This document shows positions 35,800 to 44,717 of a DNA stretch of 64,000 bases, in pieces. Each line of letters starts with the position of its first letter. Position 1 is the first letter of the stretch. The position numbers and the translations under genes were made by a program. Below the pieces are notes generated by a model, which worked only from the letters and a program-made list of their open reading frames with translations, was not told the origin of the DNA and did not search any database. This DNA comes from Pseudomonas tremae (GTDB taxonomy: Bacteria; Pseudomonadota; Gammaproteobacteria; Pseudomonadales; Pseudomonadaceae): NCBI RefSeq assembly GCF_001401155.1, contig NZ_LJRO01000200.1, positions 1 to 64,000 of the forward strand, given 5' to 3'.

Positions 35800-36600
35800 A
35801 TGCATATCTCTCTCAAGCAACAAGTCGCAATCGTTACCGGTGCCAGTTCCGGACTGGGTGCCGGTGCCGCAAGGGCGCTGGCCGACGCTGGCGCTGCAGT
35901 GGTCATCAACTACAACTCCAAGGCTGAACCTGCCGAGAAGCTGGCCGAAGAAATTCGCGCTGCGGGTGGCCGTGCCCTGGCGATCGGGGCCGACGTGTCG
36001 AAAGAGGAAGATGTCGAGCGGATGTTCGCCCAGACCATTGAGCACTTCGGTGCGCTGGATATTCTGGTCGCCAATTCCGGTCTGCAAAAAGATGCGTCCA
36101 TCGTCGACATGAGCCTGGACGACTGGAACACGGTCATCAATGTCAACCTGACCGGGCAGTTTCTTTGCGCCCGCGCCGCGTTGCGCCAGTTCATCAAGCA
36201 GGGCATGCGCCCCAATGTGTCCAGGGCGATGGGCAAGATCATTCACATGAGTTCGGTCCACCAGTTGATCCCTTGGGCCGGGCACGTCAATTACGCAGCG
36301 TCCAAGGGCGGCGTCGACCTGCTGATGCGCAGCATCGCCCAGGAAGTCGGCGAACTGAAGATTCGCGTCAACAGTGTTGCGCCGGGTGCGATCCGCACGC
36401 CGATCAATGCCGACGCGCGTAAAGGTGATGCCGAGAAGGAAATGCTCAAGCTGATTCCCTACGGCCGCATCGGCGAGCCGGAAGACGTTGCCAACGCGGT
36501 CCTTTGGCTGGCTTCCGATGCATCCGATTATGTCCACGGTACTACCCTGTTCATCGACGGTGGTATGACCCTTTATCCGGAGTTTCGTGGCAATGGCTGA
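35800..36600 (+). CDS. Short-chain dehydrogenase, glucose 1-dehydrogenase-like
   Basis: A 266-residue classical SDR. The nucleotide motif TGASSGLG lies near residues 13-20, the catalytic Tyr165 and Lys169 in NYAASKGG, and the serine at 151-152. The sequence resembles glucose 1-dehydrogenases, which oxidise beta-D-glucose to gluconolactone. It overlaps the following GH15 gene by 8 bp, so the two are co-translated, and a glucose-releasing hydrolase next door fits a glucose dehydrogenase role. Specificity is inferred. Confidence 0.88.
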   Translation: MHISLKQQVAIVTGASSGLGAGAARALADAGAAVVINYNSKAEPAEKLAEEIRAAGGRALAIGADVSKEEDVERMFAQTIEHFGALDILVANSGLQKDASIVDMSLDDWNTVINVNLTGQFLCARAALRQFIKQGMRPNVSRAMGKIIHMSSVHQLIPWAGHVNYAASKGGVDLLMRSIAQEVGELKIRVNSVAPGAIRTPINADARKGDAEKEMLKLIPYGRIGEPEDVANAVLWLASDASDYVHGTTLFIDGGMTLYPEFRGNG

Positions 36601-38419
36601 CTTTCCGGAAGAGGCGCAGAACCGCATCGAGAATCACGGCATCATCGGTGACATGCGCAGTGCAGCGCTGATCGCCGACACCGGCAGTATCGACTTCTGT
36701 TGCTGGCCGGACTTCGACAGCCCGTCGATCTTTACCGCGCTGCTCGACACCAACGACGCCGGAATCTTTCAGCTGGCGCCGGATCTGCCTGATGCACGAA
36801 GGCTGCAGATTTACCTGCCCGACACCAACGTGCTGCAAACCCGCTGGATTTCCGAAGATGCGGTGGTGGAAGTTACTGACCTGATGCCGATTGGCGAAGA
36901 TCAGGAAGACCTGCCGCGTATCGTACGTCGCGTGCAGGTGCGTTTTGGCGAGGCGACGATCCGGATGCGCTGCCGCGTGCGCATGGACTACAGCCGCGCT
37001 GAAACCAACGCGCGCATCGACGGCCAGGACGTCTGTTTCGAGGCAGAGGGGCAGCCGGGCATGCGCTTGTCGGCTGCCACGCCATTGCATCTGCAGGATC
37101 AGGACGCGGTCGCTGAGTTTCATATGCACAAAGGCCAGACCATCGAGTTCATTCTTGGCGGTATCGACGACCCTAATGTCGCAGCGGGCAAGTGCTCGCG
37201 TTATTTCAACGACACGTTGAAATTCTGGCGTCGTTGGGCTGGCCAGTCGCAGTACAAGGGCCGCTGGCGTGAAATGGTTACCCGTTCGGCGCTGGCGCTC
37301 AAGCTGCTGACCTCTCGCAAGCATGGCGGCATCGTCGCTGCAGCGACATTTGGCCTGCCGGAAACCGAGGGTGGCGAACGTAACTGGGATTACCGTTACA
37401 CCTGGATCCGTGACGCATCGTTCACCGTTTATGCGTTCATGCGCCTGGGCTACACCGAAGAAGCCAATGCGTTCATGGGCTGGGTGCGTGGGCGCCTGGA
37501 TGACTGCTGCGAACAGACCGAGAAGCTCGGCATTCTGTATGCCCTCGACGGCCATGCCGAGCTGCCCGAAGAACATCTCGATCACCTCTCCGGTTACGGC
37601 GGTGCGCAACCAGTGCGTATTGGTAATGAAGCGTACGAGCAGGTCCAGCTGGACATCTACGGCGAGCTGATGGACGCCGTTTACCTGGCCAACAAGTACG
37701 GTGACGCAATCTCCCATGAAGGCTGGAAACATGTGGTGCGTCAGGTAGATTACGTGTGCGAGCACTGGAATGACCGCGATGTGGGCATTTGGGAAATGCG
37801 CGGCGGCGATCAGCACTTTCTGCATTCGCGGCTGATGTGCTGGGTGGCGCTGGATCGTGCTCTGCGCCTGGCCTTGAAACGTTCGCTGTCGGGGCCTTTC
37901 GAACGCTGGAACAAGGTGCGCGAAGATATCCAGAACGACATTTGGGAGAACTTCTGGAACGAAGAACTGGGCCACTTTGTGCAACACAAGGGCAGCCGCA
38001 ACCTTGATGCGTCCATGTTGCTGATGCCGCTGGTGCGCTTTGTCGGGGCCAATGATCCGAAGTGGCTGGCGACGCTGGATGCCATCGAAGCAGCGCTGGT
38101 GCGCGATGGCATGGTATTCCGCTACCGCAACGACGACGATCATGATGACGGCCTGGCGGGCGAAGAGGGCGCCTTCGTGGCCTGCTCGTTCTGGTACGTG
38201 GAATGTCTGGCCCGTGCCGGGCGGGTCGAGCAGGCGCATCTGGAGTTCGAGCAACTGCTGCGTTACGCCAACCCGTTGGGGCTGTATGCCGAAGAGTTCG
38301 ACAGTCACGCGCGGCATCTGGGCAACACACCGCAGGCCTTGAGTCATCTGGCGCTGATCAGCGCGGCCAGTTTTCTGGACCGTAAACTGGGAGGCGGGCA
38401 GGCGCTCTGGCAGCCTTGA
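36593..38419 (+). CDS. Glycoside hydrolase family 15 protein (glucoamylase/trehalase-like)
   Basis: A 608-residue GH15 protein with an N-terminal beta-sandwich (trehalase-like, residues about 1-220) and a C-terminal (alpha/alpha)6 barrel. The motif NWDYRYTWIRDASFTVYAFM is the family's substrate-site signature. Such enzymes release glucose from alpha-glucans or trehalose. No signal peptide is seen, so it acts on intracellular trehalose, maltodextrin or glycogen. ATG 36593 has GGAG upstream at about 10 bp; a GTG at 36587 is the alternative. Confidence 0.92.
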   Translation: MADFPEEAQNRIENHGIIGDMRSAALIADTGSIDFCCWPDFDSPSIFTALLDTNDAGIFQLAPDLPDARRLQIYLPDTNVLQTRWISEDAVVEVTDLMPIGEDQEDLPRIVRRVQVRFGEATIRMRCRVRMDYSRAETNARIDGQDVCFEAEGQPGMRLSAATPLHLQDQDAVAEFHMHKGQTIEFILGGIDDPNVAAGKCSRYFNDTLKFWRRWAGQSQYKGRWREMVTRSALALKLLTSRKHGGIVAAATFGLPETEGGERNWDYRYTWIRDASFTVYAFMRLGYTEEANAFMGWVRGRLDDCCEQTEKLGILYALDGHAELPEEHLDHLSGYGGAQPVRIGNEAYEQVQLDIYGELMDAVYLANKYGDAISHEGWKHVVRQVDYVCEHWNDRDVGIWEMRGGDQHFLHSRLMCWVALDRALRLALKRSLSGPFERWNKVREDIQNDIWENFWNEELGHFVQHKGSRNLDASMLLMPLVRFVGANDPKWLATLDAIEAALVRDGMVFRYRNDDDHDDGLAGEEGAFVACSFWYVECLARAGRVEQAHLEFEQLLRYANPLGLYAEEFDSHARHLGNTPQALSHLALISAASFLDRKLGGGQALWQP

Positions 38420-38482
38420 GTGTACCGAGCGTTTTCGAAAAGGCGCTGTGTGGTACAGCGTCCATCGCCCGCCAACACCGGG

Positions 38483-39913
38483 TTACTTAGGGCGCAGAAC
38501 GTAGCCGACCGACTGTTTTTCCAGTCGATAATCTTCGGCATATGTTTCGCAATGGCTCAGTCTCGTCAGGTACGCGCCTTGGCCATTCAGGTACTCGCGC
38601 GTGTCGACGGCATCGCCGCACATCGCCAGCTCGCGCCCGCTCAGCAGTCCCACGGCCTGAGCTGAGCGCAGCGCACCCATGGGCGTCCAGTCGGCGATCA
38701 GCAGCGCGCCCTCCGGCACCGACTCTTCGTAGGCGTGCACGAACTGTTCGGCAGATCGATCGCGCAGATAAGGCACCATGAAATAATGAATGTCGTCTCG
38801 CATCGGCAGCTTTTCGGTATGCGCAGGCAGCTGGATGACGCCATTGGCGTAAAGCGCATAGGCCAGAAGGATCACCGCAGGCGCGGACAACACTGAAAGA
38901 TTGAGCAGGACCCCGCGAGCAGCGTTGCGGGGCAACAGGCGCCGCAGTTGAATCATGCCAAGGACACTCAACATCGCTATGCCAGGCAGGAAAAAAGTAA
39001 AGCGGTCGGTGACGTTATAGGAAATGGCGAATACCAGGTTCAGGAGTGCCGCGGCCCATAGCAAGCGTAACCGACTGCCCTTGGGAAACAGCACCAGACC
39101 CGCCAGCTGAGGTCCGATCAGCGATAGCAGCAACAGCACTACCGAGGTTTTTTCCTGTAACAGTTGGTCGAAGCGCAGCAGGCTGCCTTCCCATTCCGGG
39201 CCAGCGAGAGTCGAGGACGCTCCGGTCAGATAACGACGGGCGATCTCCAGCAGCCCCGAGCCTGCGTTCAGATCATTGATCACAGCAAAGGCCGCTGCCG
39301 CAAAGCCCAGCAGGAAGCCGGGCAGTGTGATCAGCGCCAGAGCTTTGTGCTGATACAGAATTTGCACGTACAACGGCAGCAGGACCACAAAGGTCAGTTG
39401 GTGGATCGAGGCGGCCATGCCGGTCAGAACGCCGACCATGAACAGCTTTTTCAACGGTGTCAGCCGGCTGCTGTCGTGAAATTGCAACGCATATGTCAGC
39501 AGCACGAGCAGGGTGTGCAGCAGGTAGACCTCCGCCTTGGTCGAGACCCAGAAAACTCCGTGGGCGAGCAGTGTCGCCACTGCGGCAAGTACGGCCTGAC
39601 GAGGCCCTGCACCGACGTTCAGGGCCAGTCGATAGATGACCCAGGCGAGTGGCAGCAAAATCATAGAATTCAGCAGGCTGAGCGGCGTAGCTCCGAACAA
39701 AGTCAAAAATACGGCATTGAACAACTGATAAAGCGGATGCTCCAGTGGTCCGAGCGACTGGCTGAAATACGGCCCCTCATGGGCATTGGCCAGAAACATG
39801 CCGTTGTCCATCCATTGCACCGGCCCGCTGGAAGCCAGAAAGCTCGCTGCAATGGCGAGGCATAGCAGAACCATGGGAATGATGTTTGATGCGCGTGAAG
39901 TATCGGCAGGCAT
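38483..39913 (-). CDS. GT-C/DUF2723-like polytopic membrane glycosyltransferase
   Basis: A 476-residue inner-membrane protein with about ten hydrophobic segments. Early in the protein, VQWMDNGMFLANAHEGPYFS, then GPLEHPLYQLFNAVF, resembles the DxGEF-type first loop of DUF2723/GT-C transferases, which take a sugar from a polyprenyl-phosphate donor on the outer face of the membrane. A C-terminal soluble part of about 110 residues follows. It is the last gene of the lipid-linked pentose operon, 57 bp after the AglD-like gene, and is the best candidate for the final transferase. The acceptor is unknown. The family call rests on a short motif and topology. Confidence 0.7.
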   Translation of the reverse strand: MPADTSRASNIIPMVLLCLAIAASFLASSGPVQWMDNGMFLANAHEGPYFSQSLGPLEHPLYQLFNAVFLTLFGATPLSLLNSMILLPLAWVIYRLALNVGAGPRQAVLAAVATLLAHGVFWVSTKAEVYLLHTLLVLLTYALQFHDSSRLTPLKKLFMVGVLTGMAASIHQLTFVVLLPLYVQILYQHKALALITLPGFLLGFAAAAFAVINDLNAGSGLLEIARRYLTGASSTLAGPEWEGSLLRFDQLLQEKTSVVLLLLSLIGPQLAGLVLFPKGSRLRLLWAAALLNLVFAISYNVTDRFTFFLPGIAMLSVLGMIQLRRLLPRNAARGVLLNLSVLSAPAVILLAYALYANGVIQLPAHTEKLPMRDDIHYFMVPYLRDRSAEQFVHAYEESVPEGALLIADWTPMGALRSAQAVGLLSGRELAMCGDAVDTREYLNGQGAYLTRLSHCETYAEDYRLEKQSVGYVLRPK

Positions 39914-39970
39914 TGAATAAAACTCCTCCTTGAGGTGAACAGAAAAACGGGAAACGATTACCTGGCGGCG

Positions 39971-40942
39971 TCAGGGCTGACGCTCCGGCACCTGTGCAGC
40001 GTCTTTGAACCGGGACAGCATCGCCGCCCCGATGGCCACCGCAAACCACAGGGTCGCCAGGCGGATCAGTAGCGTTGCCGCAACGGCATCCGCGCTTGGC
40101 ATGCCTTTGAAAATCAGCAGTCCGACCATGACCGCTTCGGCACTGCCCAGGCCGCCAGGCATGAAACTCACTGCGCCTGCGAGCATCGCCAATGCGTAAG
40201 TGAACACGGCAAACGTGAGGGGGATCTGGGCGCCCAACCAGCCAAGCATCCAGTAGAACGCTAGTGCTTCGGCGCTCCAGGCGATCAGGCTTAGCCAGCT
40301 GGCCGTCAGCAGTACGTCCCAGCGCAGGCATTGGCGCGCCGCGAGCAACATGTCGAATACTTGCCGCCACAGTCTGTGCCGTCGTGTGCCGCTGGCCGCC
40401 GGTATCAAACCCCGCAGGCGTTGCAGCAAAGGGCGTTGAGACAGGACCAGCAGGACGGCGAGTACCAGTATCAGGCCAGGCACGATGATTGTTTGCGCTT
40501 GCGGATACCACGACAAGCCGAACAACGTCAGCAGCACGATGGCCAGCAAGTCGGACAGGCGCTCGCTGAAAAAGGCGGCAAAGCTGTGCGGGTAGGGCAC
40601 GCCCAGCGGTTTGAGTAGCACGCCGCGCAAGGCTTCGCCGGCCTTGCCAGGCGTCGTGGTCAAGGCAAAGCCCGCCAGATAAATGCTCAGGCTGTGTCGC
40701 CACGCGAGCGGATGCCCCAGGACCTGAAGGTAGAGTTGCCAGCGGCCGAAGCGCAGGCCGTAATTGAGCGCGGACATCAGCAATGCTGCGCCAATGCCAA
40801 GCAGCCCGACCTTGGCGGCCGCCTCGCTCACCGCCTGCCAGCCGCCCCACAGGGAAAACCCCAGATACCCCAGCGCAGAGCCGACCACTGAAAGCAATAC
40901 CGCCCTATAACGCCACCCTGACAGCGCCGACAGACTGCTCAC
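39971..40942 (-). CDS. UPF0104/AglD-like membrane protein (lysylphosphatidylglycerol synthase TM-type)
   Basis: A membrane protein of about 323 residues with seven to eight hydrophobic segments, of the UPF0104/LPG_synthase_TM family. The segments LNYGLRFGRWQLYLQ, TTTPGKAGEALRG and SFMPGGLGSAEAVMVG are family hallmarks. Members include MprF flippase domains and AglD. Start: GTG 40942 forms a 4-bp GTGA overlap with the DprE2-like stop; ATG 40990 would add 16 residues inside that gene. In this operon it may flip the polyprenyl-phosphate-pentose across the membrane, an inference from context. Confidence 0.78.
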   Translation of the reverse strand: MSSLSALSGWRYRAVLLSVVGSALGYLGFSLWGGWQAVSEAAAKVGLLGIGAALLMSALNYGLRFGRWQLYLQVLGHPLAWRHSLSIYLAGFALTTTPGKAGEALRGVLLKPLGVPYPHSFAAFFSERLSDLLAIVLLTLFGLSWYPQAQTIIVPGLILVLAVLLVLSQRPLLQRLRGLIPAASGTRRHRLWRQVFDMLLAARQCLRWDVLLTASWLSLIAWSAEALAFYWMLGWLGAQIPLTFAVFTYALAMLAGAVSFMPGGLGSAEAVMVGLLIFKGMPSADAVAATLLIRLATLWFAVAIGAAMLSRFKDAAQVPERQP

Positions 40943-41679
40943 AGGTCGAGCCTTTTGAACAGCGCTCGCGGTATCGAGCGGATCACCCACATGATCCAGG
41001 CCCAGTAGCCCGGTACGTAAAGACTGCCTGATTGACGCTCAATCCCCGCGACGATGCGTCTGGCAACCGTTTCAGGCTGCGCAACCAGCGCGGCAGGCAA
41101 CTTCTGACCCTGGGTCATGGGGGTATCGACAAAACCGGGCTTGATGGTCAGCACACGCACACCGATCTTGAACATACGCGCGTCCAGCCCGTCGCAGAAC
41201 GTGGTGACTGCTGCCTTGGCCGAACCGTAAAGGTAGTTGGAAGGGCGGCCGCGCTCGCCAGCCACCGAAGAGATAACCGCCAGTGTGCCGCAGCGCTGTA
41301 TTTCGAAATGCCGGGCCAGCAGGGTCAACAGCGCGATCACTGAAACACTGTTGGTGATGAAAGCCTGCAGCGCCAGGGCAACGTCTTGTTCGCACGCGCG
41401 CTGGTCGGGCAATGTGCCATGCGCAATCAGCACAATGTCGATCTGGCCCAAGGCCTTCAGGCATGCGTCGAGCATTGCCGGGTGTTCGGCAAAGTGCGTA
41501 GCGTCCATGGGGTGCAGCATGATACTCCCGGCACCACGAGCCTTGAGGTCGGCTTCGTTGCTTTCCAGCTTTTCCACATTGCGTGCGACGAGGAAAAAAT
41601 CACAGCCTTGCACTGCCCAGAGCCTAGCGCAGGCGTGGGCGATGGTAGAGGTCGCTCCAATGATCAGGATTCGTTTCAT
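40939..41679 (-). CDS. DprE2-like decaprenylphosphoryl-2-keto-pentose reductase (SDR)
   Basis: A 246-residue SDR that aligns well, from memory, with mycobacterial DprE2, the NADH-dependent reductase which turns the 2-keto intermediate into polyprenylphosphoryl-arabinose. It has GATSTIA near residue 8, SSVAGERGRPSNYLYGSAKA with Tyr151 and Lys155, and a C-terminus MWVIRSIPRALFKRLDL matching the VLRHIPRSIFRKLPI end of DprE2. It overlaps the DprE1-like gene by 4 bp upstream, as expected for a two-protein epimerase. Confidence 0.88.
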   Translation of the reverse strand: MKRILIIGATSTIAHACARLWAVQGCDFFLVARNVEKLESNEADLKARGAGSIMLHPMDATHFAEHPAMLDACLKALGQIDIVLIAHGTLPDQRACEQDVALALQAFITNSVSVIALLTLLARHFEIQRCGTLAVISSVAGERGRPSNYLYGSAKAAVTTFCDGLDARMFKIGVRVLTIKPGFVDTPMTQGQKLPAALVAQPETVARRIVAGIERQSGSLYVPGYWAWIMWVIRSIPRALFKRLDL

Positions 41680-42992
41680 GGCATCACTCGTTTCCAGAAG
41701 CGGGACATCAGGGAAGGGTCGCGCAGGGCTTCCAGTTGCTCCCAGGCTGGGTAGGCCAAACGAAAATCGCTACCGTTCATGTGGGCATCCTTGGCCGGGT
41801 ACAGGCGTCCGCCGGCTTCCCGGACGATAGCGTCCAGGCGCGGGAACAGAGAACCGGCCAGATCGTGGGTCTGCGGAAAGTCGAGCGCCAACGAGGTGCC
41901 TTGCATCGGAAATGACAACAACCCCGGTGAGACGATGTTGCCGCAGCGCTTGAGCACCGCGAGAAAAGATCCCCGCGCCGATGCGGCGATAACATCGAGC
42001 AACGCCTGAATGGCTTGTGGGGCGCAATTTTTCGGGATCACGCACTGGTATTGCTGAAAACCGTTGCGGCCATACAGGCGATTCCAGTGATGAAGGCGAT
42101 CCAGCGGGTAGAAAAAAGATTCGTGGCTGCAGCGCCTTGGCGTGGATCGGCGTGGATGTGCATGCCAGTACATCGAATTGAAGGCGCGCAGTGAAAAGTT
42201 GTTCACCAGGGAAAACGGTGGCATGAACGGTATGCTCAGTGCGCGGCGCGGCGTTGCCATCAGCGAACCATAACCGGCATGGTCGCCGACGATGTAGACC
42301 CCGCGCCCGCTGTTGTTGCCTTTGGCCAGGCAGTCGATCCACGCCACGCTGTATTCGTGTCGGGCGTCCAGAGCCTGGGACAAATCAAAAAACTCTTTCA
42401 GGTTGGCAAAGCGCACGACGCAGCTATCAATCTGGCTGGTGCGGACAGGCATGAGTTGCAGATCGATCCAGTTGATCACCCCGGTCAGGCCCAGGCCGCC
42501 GATGGTTGCGGCGAACAATCGCGGGTGTTCCTGCGCTGAACAGATCATCGGCGGCTCGCCTTGGCGGATCAGCCCGAAGCGCTTGACGTGACAGCCGAAT
42601 GTCCCGCGTCGATGATGGTTCTTGCCATGAACGTCGTTGGCAACCGCCCCGCCCAGTGTGACGAATCGGGTGCCGGGGGTGACCGGTAGAAACCAGCCAT
42701 GCGGTATGGCTGCGTCGAGCAGTTGCGACAAGGTCATGCCCGCTTCGAGTCGGACCATGCCGGTCTGCCAGTCGGCGGCAATGAAGCGGTCCAGTCGGCG
42801 CATGTCCAGCACATGATCGCTGGCGGCCAGACAGCTGTCGCCGTAACTGCGTCCGTTGCCGAACGGCAGGCTGCTGCGATGGCGGCCAATGATGTCGGCA
42901 ATATGTGTGGGCAAGCGCTCTATCGCTTCACATGCGTGACCTTGCTGCGGAATGAGGGGGTAGCGACCCCATGAATAGAGAGGTGCGTTCAT
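41676..42992 (-). CDS. DprE1-like FAD-dependent decaprenylphosphoryl-ribose 2-oxidase
   Basis: DprE1 oxidises the 2'-OH of polyprenylphosphoryl-ribose with FAD. The 438-residue protein has the FAD-domain segments FGNGRSYGDS (about 45-53), GGAVANDVHGKNHHRRGTFG (about 114-133, matching HGKNHHSAGSFG of mycobacterial DprE1), and a C-terminal domain with GGRLYPAKDA where Lys401 matches the essential Lys418. At the place of mycobacterial Cys387, the covalent benzothiazinone target, there is Ala369 (SLALDFP against NICVDFP). ATG 42992 overlaps the HAD-UbiA stop by 4 bp. Confidence 0.9.
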   Translation of the reverse strand: MNAPLYSWGRYPLIPQQGHACEAIERLPTHIADIIGRHRSSLPFGNGRSYGDSCLAASDHVLDMRRLDRFIAADWQTGMVRLEAGMTLSQLLDAAIPHGWFLPVTPGTRFVTLGGAVANDVHGKNHHRRGTFGCHVKRFGLIRQGEPPMICSAQEHPRLFAATIGGLGLTGVINWIDLQLMPVRTSQIDSCVVRFANLKEFFDLSQALDARHEYSVAWIDCLAKGNNSGRGVYIVGDHAGYGSLMATPRRALSIPFMPPFSLVNNFSLRAFNSMYWHAHPRRSTPRRCSHESFFYPLDRLHHWNRLYGRNGFQQYQCVIPKNCAPQAIQALLDVIAASARGSFLAVLKRCGNIVSPGLLSFPMQGTSLALDFPQTHDLAGSLFPRLDAIVREAGGRLYPAKDAHMNGSDFRLAYPAWEQLEALRDPSLMSRFWKRVMP

Positions 42993-44440
42993 GCTGCGAC
43001 CCAGAAAACAGTCAGGAACAGAAATCCGATGCCTTGGCTCACCCGGTCGCGAATCGCGAACACCACCGGGTCCTCGTTCATCTCGCCGCGATGAGTCAGC
43101 ATCCAGATCCGGGTTATCCAGAACAGCAACAGGGGGCATGCCAGCCAGATCGCATGTGGGTGCTGGTAAAGGGCCGACGTTGCGCCTTCATGGATATAGA
43201 GCGCCAGAACCATGACGGCCAGATTGCCCGACGACGCTCCCAATGAGGCGATCATCTCCAGATCGCCGGGGTAGTAGCCGCGACCGCGTGTCCTGCTGGT
43301 CAGATTGCGCATCCGGGCGTCACGCAGTTCGGCGTAGCGTTTGACCAGCGCAAGGCTGAGAAACAGAAACATCGAGAACGCCAGAATCCAGAACGTCAGG
43401 GGTAACTGAAACGCCGCAGCACCTGCAAGGATGCGGGTGGTGTAGAGCATCGCCAGAACGATGACATCCACTGCCATATGCCGCTTCAGATAAAGCGAGT
43501 AAACCAGCGTCAACAGGTAATAAGCTGCCAGCACTGCCGAAAACTGCCACGGCAATGTGAGCATTGCGCCCGCGAACGCAGCCACCAGCAATAGCGGGAT
43601 CGCGACCAGGCCGGACTTTATCGACAGTTGGCCGCTGGCGAACGGACGCAGGCGCTTGCTGTGGTGGTGCCGATCGTCTGCCAGATCGAGGAGATCGTTG
43701 AGCAGGTAGACGCTTGAAGCACACAGCCCGAAGCATAAAAATGCCAGTAAGCCGTCAAGCATCAACAGTGGGTTCTGGAGTTGGTGGGCGGCCAGCAGCG
43801 GCACTAGAATCAGGGTGTTTTTCATCCATTGGTGCAGGCAAAGCGCTTTAAACCAAGCGTGCCGCCGCGTCGATGCGGTTTTGATGACCTGAGCGACATT
43901 ACCCAGCGCGCGTGCCTTGCGCTCTACGCCTGCCAGCGGGCTGGCAACGATAGACTGGCGCGAAACCTTCCAGACGCACAGGTCATCCCGCGAGTTGCCT
44001 ATGTAGTCAAAGCCGCCTTCGCCGTAGAGGCTGACCAGCAGATCGCGTTTGCGATGGGCAGAGAGGTTGATCAGGCCATCCGAGGCCAAGACCTGATCGA
44101 ACAGTTGCAGGTGCGTGGCTATTTGGCTGGCAAGTGTGTCATGGCAGGCCGTTGCCAATACCACCAGACGTCCGCTCTGGCGTTGGGTCTGTATGTAGTC
44201 AATGACCGCTGCGTGGTACGGCAGCAAGGTCACATCAATATCGGTGCCCAGCGCCAGCCCTTGTTTCAGCGACGCCTTGCCTTGCAGCAGCCAGGCAAAA
44301 ATCCGCAACACCTGCAGCGGGTGATGGCGTATGAATGCCATCGCCGTTTCAAACAGCATGTCCGAAGACAGTAATGTGCCGTCGAGGTCGACCACCAGCG
44401 GAGGGTGAACCTCAAGAATTCTTCCCTGAATGCCGGACAT
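42989..44440 (-). CDS. HAD phosphatase-UbiA fusion, polyprenylphosphoryl-5-phosphoribose synthase-like
   Basis: A 483-residue fusion. Residues 1-185 are a HAD-type phosphatase: motif I Asp18-x-Asp20 (VVDLDGTLLSSD), Thr97 in LATAC, a Lys around 129-131, and motif IV Asp152-Asp153 in GNSRDD. Residues 195-483 are a UbiA prenyltransferase with about nine membrane segments and N248-D249-x-x-D252-x-x-x-D256, then KRLRPFASG, very like Rv3806c, which joins PRPP to decaprenyl phosphate. The fused HAD part could remove the 5-phosphate before DprE1. ATG 44440 follows AAAGGAGCG. It is the first gene of a five-gene operon with 4-bp overlaps. Confidence 0.9.
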   Translation of the reverse strand: MSGIQGRILEVHPPLVVDLDGTLLSSDMLFETAMAFIRHHPLQVLRIFAWLLQGKASLKQGLALGTDIDVTLLPYHAAVIDYIQTQRQSGRLVVLATACHDTLASQIATHLQLFDQVLASDGLINLSAHRKRDLLVSLYGEGGFDYIGNSRDDLCVWKVSRQSIVASPLAGVERKARALGNVAQVIKTASTRRHAWFKALCLHQWMKNTLILVPLLAAHQLQNPLLMLDGLLAFLCFGLCASSVYLLNDLLDLADDRHHHSKRLRPFASGQLSIKSGLVAIPLLLVAAFAGAMLTLPWQFSAVLAAYYLLTLVYSLYLKRHMAVDVIVLAMLYTTRILAGAAAFQLPLTFWILAFSMFLFLSLALVKRYAELRDARMRNLTSRTRGRGYYPGDLEMIASLGASSGNLAVMVLALYIHEGATSALYQHPHAIWLACPLLLFWITRIWMLTHRGEMNEDPVVFAIRDRVSQGIGFLFLTVFWVAA

Positions 44441-44717
44441 GAATAGTCGCTCCTTTGAAAGTGAGCGCACTATGGGACGAAAGCGGACATTCACCACGAC
44501 AAAAAAGTTAAAGACCATCAGCAATATAGCCGTGCCGATGACGCCAGAGAACGTGTCTGCTTCAGCGCCGACGATGCTTGATGACTATTGATGGATGGCG
44601 AGTGATTGATATGGAGGCGGTGTACGCCGGTCGCGCGGATCCAAAAAAGAGTGAATTTCCGGCGTCGGTTTGAGTCACCTATACTCAAGTCACTGCTGAA
44701 AAAGGATCAGACTTTCA

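Noticed and set aside
36551..38347. Minus-strand open frame of 598 codons opposite the GH15 gene
   Set aside because: Antisense shadow; no domain recognised, and the plus strand carries a full GH15 protein with the family signature.
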